Shown here in pieces: positions 9,640-20,379 of a stretch of 25,369 nucleotides of DNA; within the stretch, counting starts at the first letter, position 1; each line of letters starts with the position of its first letter. The notes beneath the pieces were generated by a model. The model was given only the letters and a program-made list of their open reading frames with translations. It ran no database searches and was not told where the DNA came from. The position numbers and the translations under genes are program-made. Source of the DNA: Planoprotostelium fungivorum (taxonomy: Eukaryota > Evosea > Variosea > Cavosteliida > Cavosteliaceae); contig MDYQ01000312.1 of NCBI GenBank assembly GCA_003024175.1, positions 1 through 25,369 of the forward strand, in the 5' to 3' direction.

Positions 9640-10413
9640 GTGATGAACTCAGTCTCAGAGAGCTCAGCCGCAATTGATCATGTAGGGTTTCTAGCGCCAA
9701 TATGACAAAAAAGAGAGAAAACGGATCAAATGAAGGTGCAAGACACTAAAAATCGTGTCCCATCTTTTACAGCATACTATGAGATGAATTGATGTATTTT
9801 CGTACACACGTGCACTAACAATACTATCTAAATAAGCGCCTGTAGAAAAAATTACAACAAATACTCAATGTACAGCAGACATAGATGACAATCTTCTGTG
9901 GTCAATCTCCACCACATTTATTGCCACAAAGTTGAGGGGTCATTGCAATGAGAAGAAAGCCGGCGGTAGACACTCGACGGATCCATAGGAGTGGACCGTG
10001 GGGAGCCTGATGATCAGCGGTGAAAGCGGAGGTGGTAAGTACGTCACCTTGGATCGCCCAGAAAGACACGCCAGCCAGGCAGTGCCTTTGCTGCAAGTGA
10101 CCCCCGGAATCGTGAGCCTCCCCATCGAGTTGGTGAGGTCAACTCAGAACTAACTTCAGTAGTTCCTTTCAAGATAATCTTCATCAACCAGCAGTCAGCG
10201 CGGGAGTGATTTGTGTCGATTAAATGGGAGGGGAAAGCTCACGCCGGAGCGCAGACTTGAGGCCTCATCGTCTCACTGAGATAAAGCGGAAAATGTTGTT
10301 TTGGCGGGAATCCATTTCGTTCAAAATTCGTCTCAGACCTACACACACACACAGACTCTATGTCAACACTTACGATGACAAAGGGTCGTATGAAGGTGTT
10401 GCGAGCTCTTTGA
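9640..10413. other. Stretch without a supported gene
   Basis: No spliced model holds together. A short plus-strand exon-like piece at about 9991-10034 (after CATAG, before GTAAGT) reads SLMISGESGGGK, P-loop-like but without supporting context. A 74-codon frame at 10224-10448 could be a first exon of the kinase gene. Confidence 0.35.
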
Positions 10414-13172
10414 ATGATCCATCATCTCTTTCAAAATCGATCGTTTAATCTTTTTACATCCCCTCTTTTCAAGTTAACTAACTTTAAGAAAAAGAAGGAG
10501 GAGACAGACGATTCGGAAGAAGAGGTCTTGGGCGAAGAAGACGTGATCTCCAATGCTGAAGAGGAGAACGACCTCAGCGGCCAGAAACAGAACACCCTAT
10601 GTGAAGATGAAGAGAGATCTTTGAAGGCAGAGGTGAAACCGCCGGAGCCGGCAGATCAGGTGAGATCTCACTCGAATCATATGTGATGAGCGATTGATGA
10701 ACGACAGAGATCGGCGTTTCACCTCAAAGGTGGTTAAGACGATGAAGGGATATATTGATAACAAAAAAGTACTCCGTCATCGACTCAGACAGACCGAGAA
10801 GAGGGCAATTCTGGACGCTCAGCTCCTTCAGATGAACTTCCACGTCAGGGGATACACTTTCGTATGGAAGGAGGCTGGCCAAGGGATGGAATGCTGGATG
10901 ACTAGCTTATACAAGGATACCGCCGCCGTTTTATTTCGAGTAGAGCTGGCAGAGATCGGACTCCTCCATCTGAAGAGCTGGTGGTTCGCGCGATGTTCCA
11001 CTGCTGATTCGGCACAGTCAAGACGACGGGGCAGTATTCAGTATTGTTTGTAAGGAGAAATACAACTTACGACCTTTGAACGACATTCCCATCGCTCGTC
11101 ACATGGAATACCTCATCATGGAGCGTCATTCCTACAGTGAGATGAAGATATAGATGTGTAAATGACCAAGAACAGAGCTCGTCCAGATCGGAACGATGAC
11201 ATGGAACACGGATGTATCAAGATGGAAGGGGGACATTCAACAACTCTTGAAGTACAACATCACAGAGAAGATCGGAAAGTAAGATGATTCGCTCACGATT
11301 AACGGTTGAACGATGTGCAGGGGCACCTATGGAACCATATTGAGAGCATTCAGGTGAGAGGAATCTGTTTGGACATACACTCGGCTCTATATTCACATCC
11401 ATCAAGTGTACCGAACATCTTCCGTATGTATGCGTCAGGAAATCTCAAGGTGAAGAGAACAGATGTTACGGAAGGTTGGCTCACATAGATACAGAAGGGT
11501 AATTTTCTCTGGTTCGTACGGGAGAATGGAAGCACTCATGTGTGGGATCTGGGACGCATCACGGTAGGCCTCTTGGAGCAACCATGGTACTGAAATCGTG
11601 CAGGGAGCACAGGATAACATCATCACCGTCCAGAACTACAACAATATGGAATAGTGAGCCCCCGGCAAGGCACAAATCTGATTCTTCGTAGCAGTGTCGA
11701 CCTCAACCTATTGGACACGTACAAGCTCCACAACAAAGACGACGAGATCTGTTTCAATAAGTGGTACGTACCACACCTGCATCACAAGCTCTTGGTAAGG
11801 ACCATTCGATTTTCCCCTCTGAAATGGGACATCAGGGCAGAGGCGCTCGGTTCGATACGCCGCCTCGGGACAACAGCCGCCTCCATCTGATAGTGGCCAA
11901 TCCCCCGAAGCAGGAAGACAGAGCCATCAAGATCCTGCTGGGTGACCTCAAGGAGAACGAGTGAGCCCAACGATGGGACAAGTCACACCGTCCATCCCAT
12001 TTCATTCGTTCACTCACTCGTAACAGAGCAGAGATGAATCAGATGAGAGCCGACGACAACTGTGAATCTTTTGGCGTCAGACTCTATGATCAACAATGCA
12101 CTGTCCTTCTGATGGACAGGTGTGAAGTCGTTCGTATGTGTCTGAACCACCCGCAGATTCGATTCGACTCTCAGTGCATACAAGGGTGACATGCACTCCG
12201 AACAGATGACTCATCTGATTTCCTCGTGCCTTCAGAATCACCATCGAAGAGGTCTGATGATGAACGACATCAAGGTGAGCCTTGAGAGGATCGTATCTAT
12301 CCATGACATCACCTCGTGTACTACATCTCTGAGATGCACGATGACACTCTTCATCATCGTCGATACATCTACCAACACATCGCCACATCATCAGCGTCTG
12401 AACATCTACACTCAACCATCTTCTGCAGACGGAGAACATCCTCGTCAAAGGCGAACGCATCTTCGTCTCCGACTTTGGTGAGTACCATCCTTCGATTCAT
12501 CTCACCCTCCAGGCCTCTCCGATCGAATCGATGAAGATGGTGAAGTCAAATCGTCCTGCGTCAAGGGTACCCCCGGTTACTTGTGTGAGGACTCATCGTG
12601 ATGATCGCACGAAAGGTTTTCCTCTGCTGATGATACAGCTCCCGAGATGCTGTTGAACGAATTCCTCACACAGAAGTCGGACATCTGGTCGCTGGGTGCC
12701 ACCCTACTCGTCTACTTCTCATCGAGAGAGTGTCGTGAGTGACATCCATGACGTGAGGTAGTCAAACTTCGTTCAGTCGACGTGGATACGGAGATCATGT
12801 CAAATGAAGACAAACAGCTGGTGAGATACTTTGAAGCCCTCGATGTGAGTACGGAGGAGATGGATGAGGCCGAAAGAGAGGCGTACGAAGTACAACTCGA
12901 CAAGAAACGGAAACGCATCGAAAAGAGGGTGATGTCTCGATGATGGAGATTGATGAGAGGATCTGAAGTGCAGGTGCAGCTGATCGAGGCCGTCACTGCA
13001 CTGCAGCAACAAGTAGATGTGATCAAGGGGCTGAGCCCTCATCTGAAGAAGCTCATCCGATCGTGAGTGAACGTGGATGACATGCATGGGTTGGTGTGAT
13101 GGAAGTAGGATGTTGTCTTTCGATCCAAAAGACCGTCCGACTGCCAAGGAGATCGCAGACAAGACTCGATGA
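10414..13172 (+). CDS. Protein kinase with acidic N-terminus and unusual catalytic loop
   Basis: Eighteen exons: 10414-10659, 10691-10980, 11018-11136, 11176-11278, 11321-11353, 11407-11449, 11495-11563, 11604-11653, 11692-11794, 11836-11960, 12027-12119, 12157-12274, 12429-12477, 12513-12584, 12639-12734, 12777-12928, 12974-13062, 13109-13172 (637 codons; phases agree throughout). An acidic, lysine-led N-terminus precedes two glycine-rich loops (GKGTYG, then LLGRGARF). The kinase core follows: DRAIKIL (ATP lysine), MNDIKTEN where HRDxKxxN is usual, VSDFG, GTPGYLSPEM, KSDIWSLG and FDPKDRPTAKEI. The catalytic Asp, Lys, Asn and DFG are kept, so activity is plausible although HRD is changed. A charged insert with a helical, coiled-coil-like stretch sits between the WSLG region and the last helix. 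The exact start and exons before 11018 are less certain. Confidence 0.8.
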
Positions 13173-14108
13173 TAGAGGTAGACGTATCTATACAGTGGAT
13201 GTATATAAAACCTCGCTTCACTTGGCTCTTGACATAGTCTCTCATGATTTGCGTCTGGTCCTCACGGGAGCTCCAGCGTAACTGCAGTTTATCTGTCGCG
13301 GACGAGCTCGACTTGAAATGTAACTCCTGCATCGAACGTCAGTGAGGCGCACGCACATTCCGAAGCGTGTATCTCGCCTGACCGGATATGACGCATCGCA
13401 TCAAGTCGTCCTGTAGGGTGTCGTCCACGATCAGTCTGGCGTCTCTCGGAGCCGGATCCGCGTTGTATTTGTAATTAGACGTCCTCCATCACCTTCTTTC
13501 TAGGCACTTTGTGCGACGCCCGTCGCACATTTTCGCCTAGATAGGGCCAGTTTTAGGTCGTCCGACTGCGTCCAGCTGGCGAACACTTTGTTGCATTTAT
13601 TGATGAGTGCCTTAGTTTCTTGAAATACAATTTGATTTTAACGGAAATTTGGATCTGAGATAGCCCCGTGTGCGGTTGTTATCCGTGTTGTTCACTCGGT
13701 ACAACTTGATCTGGCCGGTCAGGAAAGAGATGAGAGATGAGAGGTGAGAGATGTCCTTCCCACAGTAACCAGATCCTCCAAGAGGATGGCGGTTCGATGT
13801 GGATACCAGCCGAGACGGCCTAGGCGTGATTGAAGCGAGATGGTTTCAGGAGGTGAGGGGAAAGTCATAGAGGAGGTCCTTCCTATAGTCTAGTGTCTGA
13901 ATCCATTCAGTCAACGTCATTTCGTATCTGTCTCACCTCCAGCGGATCTGGCTTCGAGCCATGGCCAAGAAGGATCAGCTGTCTTCGTTGGATTGCACTC
14001 TAGAGATGAGAGAGTTTCCCACTTTGGTCATGCCCTCCTGAGAGATGTTCGCATGTAAGGAGCAGCCAAAATCTTGATTCTCTTGTCAAATCCAAAGCAA
14101 CTGTTCCT
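13173..14108. other. Gene-free stretch with structured elements
   Basis: Over 900 bases lack a convincing exon. It holds two adjacent hairpins at 13500-13580 and otherwise short, stop-rich frames. It may contain untranslated regions or a non-coding RNA gene. Confidence 0.4.
13500..13580. other. Two adjacent hairpins, possible structured RNA
   Basis: First hairpin: CTAGGC (13500-13505) pairs with GCCTAG (13535-13540), and inside it TGTGCGACG (13510-13518) pairs perfectly with CGTCGCACA (13521-13529), leaving a small symmetric internal loop. Second: GCCAG (13546-13550) pairs with CTGGC (13576-13580), with inner GTCG/CGAC (13557-13566). No promoter or terminator is evident. Confidence 0.5.
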
Positions 14109-14667
14109 TTATCTCAAGTAAAGATCAGGGTCAGTGATGGCCTTGGGTACGTGCAGCTGTTTCTCACAGTTTCGATTGACACTACCCAGGTGCTTCGGGA
14201 CTTCTTTCACGGCCTCTTGCACTTGCTTGTGGGTGTCTGTCAGAACGATGAAAACCCTCATCGGTGACTCAGGTAGCTCTCCTTGTATTCCTGCTTGCAA
14301 CTGTCAGCATCCCTCAGTTTTCCGACATCGACCAAGTAACATCTTCAGTCACCTCACGCCTACATAGAGTACCTTGTCGATGTTCTGCAGAGACTGACAG
14401 CAACTGACTTCAAGAGAAAGAAAAGGAAGTTGAGGTCAACAGAAAGCACGGCTCAGTTGTGAACTTGCCTCTGATTGAGAGTATCTGACGATCTATCTCG
14501 GCATCTGGGTGATGCGAAGAATTTTTACCGAGACCATTCGCGGTACAAATAATTGAGCCATCAAACAAGAAACAGACACAAACAAACAATCCTGCGATGC
14601 AGGTGATCTCAAGGTGAAGAGTGAACGAATCGGCCAGAACCGAAGCGCACAAGAAGCCCACGATCAC
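14109..14667 (-). CDS. Hypothetical protein; contains repeat copy B
   Basis: The clearest exon is about 14301-14109 and reads MRVFIVLTDTHKQVQEAVKEV, ending LYLR then TGA. It is preceded by an intron that starts GTACTC after an exon ending QNIDK (about 14372). Further upstream (14667-14410) is a frame with a hydrophobic start and then NGLGKNSSHHPDAEIDRQIL. Junctions between these parts are not settled. The upstream part and the intron are duplicated as copy A at 1739-2051, where the frame is broken. No family is recognised. Confidence 0.45.
14292..14610. repeat. Dispersed repeat, copy B (inverted relative to 1739-2051)
   Basis: The reverse complement of this block matches 1739-2051 with a nearly identical core and diverged ends. 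It lies within the hypothetical minus-strand gene and includes one of its introns, so the duplication happened at the DNA level rather than through a spliced transcript. Confidence 0.8.
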
Positions 14668-14778
14668 GATTTACAGATGCACTCTCCACTGAGAAAAAAT
14701 GACCTCATTCGATGATCTATGTACCTGCAACTCGATTACCTGAAGAGGAAAGATTGGAAAGATAAAGTTCGAACATCG

Positions 14779-14970
14779 TCATCTCTTGTTTTCTGCAGCA
14801 GTCATGATCATATACCAATACGCTCTGTTGTTCCACATCATCCGTAGACAGAAGAGTTCATCTGCAGATCTGAGAGTCAAGGCTGTGTGAGGCACTGCAT
14901 CCCCATCATCCTCGTTGTGAATCAAAATCGAAGCATAATGATAATCATAGAGTTGCTGAAAGAACCTCAC
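14779..14970 (-). CDS. 3' exon of a hypothetical protein
   Basis: An open stretch reads RFFQQLYDYHYASILIHNED and ends MTAAENKR with TGA at 14779. The composition (aromatic, helical) and lack of stops suggest a true exon; its acceptor is probably the AG near 14965. The preceding exon would lie opposite the plus-strand gene that starts around 15020 and was not found. No family is recognised. Confidence 0.4.
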   Translation of the reverse strand: MRFFQQLYDYHYASILIHNEDDGDAVPHTALTLRSADELFCLRMMWNNRAYWYMIMTAAENKR

Positions 14971-15019
14971 CTCAGCTAGAGCGTAGAGATATCGCCATCG
15001 TCATCGTCTGCATTAGCGC

Positions 15020-15565
15020 CATGTCTTACATCGAAAAGGAAGAATCTTTCTGAAGGAGGTCAACGGGCCACTTATCCTTCAAGACTCTGTACGTCCTGGT
15101 GGGAGCTACATACAGATCGATCTTGGGTCCCTATGGATTGATGGTCACATTTGGTGAGTTATCTGCGTCGATGGTTCTGTCTTGGCGTCTGACGATTGGA
15201 TGACTAAAGGGTCACAGTTTTCAGTCAGGTCCTCAATATCTCAGATGCTTCTCTCTATAGTCGCCTCTGCAACTGGAATGTAACATGGAGGAATCCTATG
15301 GTTGCGAGGCGTGAACCGTGGATCGTCTGGAGATGCATCTTTTGATGTCGATCTTGGATGAATGATATGAGACGACCAACCGGAGGATTCTTTGTGAAAG
15401 ATCTATGATCATCCTGGGAATGCCAAGGAGGTGCGCAACCATATACTGGGTAAGCGAATCCTCACCATGAATGTTGCCTCTCAGGATGTTGTGGTAACTG
15501 GAGCAACACAGGTGGTCCATGACCAACGTACATTCATGAGAGGCAATATCCAGCGCCCCGAATAG
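15020..15565 (+). CDS. Hypothetical beta-rich protein (5' end unresolved)
   Basis: Exons: about 15020-15153, 15225-15317, 15372-15393, 15428-15565 with introns of 71, 54 and 34 bases; the frame closes on TAG. The first readable exon contains PGGSYIQIDLGSLWIDG, which resembles the core of a discoidin (F5/8 type C) domain, a carbohydrate- or lipid-binding fold, but the match is short. The last exon reads TMNVASQDVVVTGATQVVHD. Short exons and phases agree, but the start is not found. A 90-codon minus-strand frame (15568-15296) lies opposite and is likely a shadow. Confidence 0.5.
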
Positions 15566-15701
15566 CAATACGAGTACTAATCATCTTTTTTATTAGAGGG
15601 ACATCAACTGCCCCGTCATCATTGCTTTAGCTGGGTGATGTCTGGTTGGAATAATCCTGAAGTTCAGCGAATATGTTGAGCCTACAGCTCATGCTCTCGA
15701 T

Positions 15702-16140
15702 TTATTGGGGAAAACGTGGGATAAGTGTGGGGGCAGTATCTTTCTTCTGTTGTATGGACCTTGCAACTCTTTTTGCAAACAACCCCCTGATTTCGTCATC
15801 TTCTCTCTTCAATTCTGCGTACAGATCTTTCAATTCGTTCTCTCTCTATCAATTTATGAACATTGATCTCAAGAACAGACTTTACCTCTTCGTAGGATAT
15901 GTGCATTTGGAACAATCGATTTTGGACCTTGTTCCAAGGCTCTTGAAAACTCATCTTAGATTCCAAGGGATGCAGGTATCTCGAATATCGGTGCGGAGAG
16001 TATGATTGATGTAACAGAGGTGATTGTGAGGTCCGGTTTTTGGGCCGTCCGTAAATACCCTATCCTTCTGAATTATATTTCTGAACAGAAATTCATGAAC
16101 TATTCGTGGGTCAGGCGATGTGATCTGATCCGATCTCAAG
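15702..16140 (-). CDS. Coiled-coil hypothetical protein (5' end unresolved)
   Basis: Exons from the 3' side: 15845-15702 (stop TAA), 15954-15886, and one from 16058 up to about 16140, with introns of 40 and 104 bases. The last exon has a strong heptad-like, charged helix (RENELKDLYAELKREDDEI), then a basic tail ending PRFPQ. An ATG opens the exon at 15954 and could be the start; the upstream exon (VHEFLFRNIIQKDR) fits in phase as well. The family is unknown. Plus-strand frames over the same bases are shadows. Confidence 0.55.
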
Positions 16141-16243
16141 CCAACAAATGCTGGTTGGACGATAACGATGGGATGGATCGTTTCGCTAAACTACATTTCC
16201 ACTTCTCCATCATTCACGTTTCTTCGATGTGGCATCTCGATCG

Positions 16244-17825
16244 ATGAGAGGCATTGGAAGAGAAACACAACATCGACGTCTTGACACGTTTGCCATCGGA
16301 AGGATGGCTCAATTACCACTTTGGTCAAACTTGATGATTCTGAGGTCTACCTACACGGCATTGACGAGGTCAAAATCTCACCTCCATCTCTCCGCCTAAA
16401 GCTCTGCAACCAAAGATTTCGTCGGGGAGAATCGATCCCGCAACATCACCAAAAAATTGAGGCAGGTGGTGGACGATGCGAGAGTGAATCGGTGGTATCC
16501 GACATGATCTTGTCCACAGGATGCTCAGAGTAAGATGGTGAATTCGGGTTGGATGTTCTTGGATCTAGAGCTTTCGGTGGGGAGGAGAGTCAATGTCAGA
16601 GCCAGAGCAACTGCCTTTCAAGTGTGATCGTTGTCTCTGCTCGTCGATCCAAACATCGAAAGTGATGCAATTCTTCCTAGTAGAGGAGACCCTGACCGTA
16701 ACAATGATGCTAGAGACAGCAGGGACCACCAGAACAACTACCCAAGAAGTGGCAACCGTGACGAACCGGACCGCACCAGTCGTTGCAGAGAAGAAGAATG
16801 ACTTTGGAACGTTCCATCGTTCTGTCCTCGGGCCGTACCACGTCTGCATTCAGACGAAAGAACCGAGTGGTGAATGGCGGGTTGTAGATGAGGTGACAGT
16901 GCCTGAAGTGCAGGAGAATGAGATGATTCTATCTCGGACATCGTTCATGTCCAATACCAAATTATATGTCAGGAGCATCTACAACAAGCCATCCGAGTTT
17001 ATAATTTTCGCCGTATTTTCAGGTGACATTCATCTACAACGTTGTAGACGCTCAATATCATCTGACGATTTCGGAGGTTTTCCATCCAGCCCACTCCTTC
17101 CTCGATGAGCGGTCATCCATTTTATTCTATTTCTCATCCTCTCTCGAGCCAAACCACCGCTGAACAACAGCACCTGCTGCGAATTCTCTTCACTACGCAC
17201 GTCGTGAGGGCAAAGACGACGACAGTGACGTTGGTGATCAAATACATCGGTTTGTTTCCAGTGTCTGAAGTTGTGTGGTGGAGAAGGCGTAAGTTGTAAT
17301 CTTTTGTGGACACAGGGAAGATGAGGTCAACAAGAGGAAGACATGAGAGAGATGAACAACAGAATCTGAACTATTCATTCCACCATGGTCAGAAACAGGA
17401 ATGGGTATTTGAGTAAGTGAGTGACCCCCTGTAAAGTAAGTATTGGAGTATTCTGAGGATAGGATACTCAAATACTCAGTAATCATTGCACGTGCGATGA
17501 GACCGCGTCCTTCTGAGAGAGGAAGCTGCATCCGAGCAGATGTGCAACAACAAGACGAAGGAGACAGCATCAATGAAGGTAGAGGTCATGTGTGCTCGTC
17601 TTCATCACGATGTGATTTGTGATGTGATGCGACATGTGTTGCCTGCTATATGAGCTCACTGCTATATATCTAGAGTGAGTATTGACGAGTGAGTGTCATC
17701 CTAAATGAGTGAGTATTCGATGGAATGCGATACTCAAATACCTATTCCTGAGTCAGAAAGTCGTCACCACCTTCGCTCACCAATGCAAGACATCATCCCA
17801 GAAGGCTGTTCCCACCTGGATGTAA
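16244..17825 (+). CDS. Beta-rich protein of unknown function, last intron is a mobile element
   Basis: Eight exons: 16244-16368, 16402-16483, 16520-16621, 16686-16967, 17023-17111, 17149-17288, 17316-17412 and 17753-17825; introns are 33, 36, 64, 55, 37, 27 and 340 bases. The 990 coding bases close on TAA (329 residues). The middle is rich in alternating Thr/Val strands (ETLTVTMMLETAG, EVATVTNRTAPVV), like a beta-sandwich; the C-terminus is basic and Gln/His-rich. There is no signal peptide or known domain. The last intron coincides with an inverted-repeat element and is far longer than the others. Without splicing there, translation would stop inside the element's left end. The first exon is the least certain. 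Confidence 0.65.
17396..17752. mobile_element. MITE-like element with 20-bp inverted ends and 7-bp target duplication
   Basis: The left end CAGGAATGGGTATTTGAGTA (17396-17415) matches the reverse complement of the right end (17731-17750) at 19 of 20 positions. TCAGAAA occurs directly outside both ends (17389-17395 and 17753-17759), as expected for a target-site duplication. Further GAGTATT/AATACTC inverted motifs sit inside each end (17447-17475, 17711-17740). No transposase is encoded in its 357 bases. It interrupts the coding sequence of the beta-rich gene but carries a GTAAGT donor (17413) inside the left end and an AG at its exact right edge (17752). Confidence 0.75.
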
Positions 17826-18072
17826 ACCATATGTTGTTACTCTCTCTTTTCGCTTATGTGACGAACGATGGAGATCGAGACAGACGAGCGCAGATTGGTG
17901 TTCCAAGATGAAAATTGAAGATAAGACAATAACGTGAAACGGAAGTCACCAGCAGATCTGGGGCTGCGACACATCGACTCCTGCAATGTCGTTGACAATA
18001 GAAAGAGCCTCAATGTTTGTTTGAGATCTTACACTGATTCGAAAACAACATTACGACAAGAACCACAACAAC

Positions 18073-19549
18073 ATGAAAGACAAAGACAAGCAGCCAGGTA
18101 AGACGTATGCACGTGTTATGATGGAAGTGAAGCTGCACTCACTAATCGTTTGACAGATGGGTCCAAGAAGCTAGCCTCAAGACAAAGAACACCATCAGCT
18201 AAGAGACAGTGAGCACCCTCTGCATTCGAATTGGCTGTGCAAACAACTCAAATTCAATAGAACTACAGCTGAAAGAGCTGCAAAAAACTTGAAGAGGAAA
18301 GCTCAGAAAGAGGAAGAAGATGCAGCGAAGCTCAAGCAGAACAAGAAGATAAGAGAAGAGAGGATCAACAATAGAACGGTGATCCTTGAGTGATTCCAAC
18401 ATCTGACCCAAATGAATGCAGTTGGAGATCGAGGCAAATTCTCTCAGAAATACGTTGAACAAAAGTAGCTGGCCTCTTCCAGTTGCAACTTCTACCGAAC
18501 ATACCACTACCCGAGAGGGCGTCCCATCTTTTACGCCTCACGTGGAGACACAATCAATCAGACATTTCATTTCAGGAGAAGCAGCGATGGCCAGCACTGG
18601 CCTCTACCTAACCTCGTCGACTGTAAGCGGCTATGGATTCGGTGTTTTCAGACAGCTCATCTCATTTAGACCAACGCATTTGATTTCAGAGATGTTTCGG
18701 CTGTTAGAGAGGCAGATGTTTCGGCTGTTAGTGAGGCAGACGTTTCCGAGGTGGAAATGGACTCGGAAGACGAGGCCCTGAGAAAAAGAGGGTGGATCAA
18801 GAAGAAGTGCCACATAGAAGACGTACCGAATTGGGATGCATCATGGGTAGTCGTGCGGAGTGAGGATCTTGGAAGAGAGATGACGGAGTCAGAGATCACC
18901 GACTTGATGTACCAAGGTGAATCATTGATGGATTGAGCAGAGAATTTGGGCTAAGAGTGAGCAACAGCGGACGACCGAGCACTGTTCAGAAGAGTGTTCA
19001 GGGAGTTTGAGCACCTTTACAGTGAGAGCCAACGTGAGGAGATACGGCAGCAATTCTTACGTAACGGGGACTCGTGGACTTGGATTTTGAAGAAATCGTA
19101 CAGGTGAGAGAAGGATAGAAGGACAAAAGTGCAAGAAGATGATAGTTGATAGGATGTTGTATTGTGCCGAGATCATAGTAGCACCCACAATATGTGATAA
19201 GCGACACTCTTATTGGGAGGCCATACAAAGTGAAGACAAACCGTGAGAAAGAACGACTCGGAATAGGGGTCAATCTGATCAGAATAGGACACCCACATAC
19301 ATATTGTTCACAAATGTACCGTCCTTGATTCTCGAAGAGATACCCGACAAGTTCACATGGTCTGCACAGAAGCCGAGGCTTGACACATTCCAACTAGTTT
19401 GGGGTTGGGTTTGTGAGAAGGGAACCGGATTCACACACATCTTTTATGACAGAGAGAAGATCCTACAAAAGAACGCTGACAAGTTAGTTGTTATGCTGTT
19501 CTATAGGAAGGAGACAACAGGTGTCGATAACGGAGGCTCCATCGCTTGA
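18073..19549 (+). CDS. Hypothetical basic/coiled-coil N-terminal protein (357 residues)
   Basis: Eight exons: 18073-18097, 18157-18208, 18261-18378, 18422-18622, 18670-18916, 18968-19103, 19202-19229 and 19283-19549; introns are 59, 52, 43, 47, 51, 98 and 53 bases. The 1074 coding bases start at ATG and end at TGA. The N-terminus is strongly basic and helical (KRKAQKEEEDAAKLKQNKK), bZIP-like in feel but without the NxxAAxxxR signature, followed by a Ser/Thr-rich linker. Residues about 133-150 come from a 24-base tandem repeat (VSAVREAD, VSAVSEAD). The C-terminal half looks folded (DASWVVVRSEDLGRE, TFQLVWGWVCEKGTGF). No family is recognised. This is one of the cleanest models in the window. 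Confidence 0.75.
18691..18747 (+). repeat. 24-bp in-frame tandem repeat, about 2.4 copies
   Basis: Units at 18691-18714 and 18715-18738 differ by one base, followed by a partial unit starting GACGTTTCC. The unit is a multiple of three and encodes an eight-residue acidic repeat within the 18073-19549 gene. Confidence 0.85.
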
Positions 19550-19611
19550 TGAGTGTAAAGGATCAACAGAAGATAAACGATATGTATAGGATTCAGTCAC
19601 TACTGTCAGCG

Positions 19612-20146
19612 CTATAGTTGTGCACCCACTCTGAGGAATAATCGATGCACAGACTCGAACGATTCTGTCGCGGTATATTTGACAGTAGTAGAGTCACGTA
19701 ACATTCCGTGGACTCTCATATAGGGACGTAGGGTCTCTGACCCGGAGGATACATCATACACGACGATGTCATCCTTGTTGCCCTCGATCACGTGCAGTTG
19801 TGTCTCGATGAGGTGCGTAATGACTAGATCACATACTATCTGACTCTTTCGCAGATGTTCAGCAATATCAAGCAGAATGTAATGGAGATACACACGGCTC
19901 GGTAGGTCCTTGGCCGCTTTCGTCCGAATTTGAGGAAAGAAGCGATCAAGACGCACGTCTGTCAGAAGAGATGACTCTGCCTGGTGGATCATCAAAGAGA
20001 AATTCTGACCTCAATGAGCTGCGATATATACAATGACTGATGACTTCTTCTCTGGCAGTTTTATGTTCAATGTTACGATCGATCGAACGGGGTCGGAGAA
20101 CTGTGCAACCACAAGCAGAGAGAAGAAAGAAGAGTAGAAAGAGAAG
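19612..20146 (-). CDS. Probable secreted or membrane-anchored protein (start codon unresolved)
   Basis: The last exon 20004-19612 (131 codons with stop) joins over a 40-base intron (20005-20044, donor GTCATC) to an exon 20146-20045. That exon begins with a very hydrophobic run (LLFLLFFLLSACGC), like a signal peptide or anchor, preceded by a plausible TCGTCAG acceptor. The mature part is mixed alpha/beta (LHYILLDIAEHL, DIVVYDVSSGSE). No ATG lies in frame in the readable 5' part, so a first exon upstream must supply it; ATGs at about 20200-20250 do not fit in phase. The family is unknown. Confidence 0.5.
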
Positions 20147-20379
20147 CTGACGATGTGTTGGTTGGAAGTGGACACTTATCGACAAGCATCACGGTGGGTC
20201 ATTAGTCCATTCCACCCGTCATAAAAATGACTCATACCACGGCATGCCATTATTATTCTGTATTGAAAGCCAGCAATTTACTCTCCTGGACTGGCATTTC
20301 ACCCCCCACTTGAATAATATGACGATCACTGCGACAGCTGTGGCTTAGGGTTCACAAAACATCCTATATGAGTGAGCAT

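Noticed and set aside
9991-10034. Myosin-like P-loop (ISGESGGGK)
   Set aside because: Only about a dozen residues match, the next residue is Tyr rather than Thr, and no other myosin or ATPase motif lies nearby on that strand.
11279-11353. Alternative reading GHLWNHIESIQ for the exon at 11321
   Set aside because: It needs the wrong phase at the 11279 donor; the correct phase yields the glycine loop GKGTYGTI.
13598-13657. C/D box snoRNA (TTGATGA ... CTGA)
   Set aside because: The C box deviates at its first base, there is no terminal stem, and TGATGA is common throughout this window.
16593-17108. Single 171-codon intronless gene
   Set aside because: It is the longest open frame, but its first part is intron (16622-16685) and it also runs through the intron 16968-17022. 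Splicing gives a longer, better protein on both sides.
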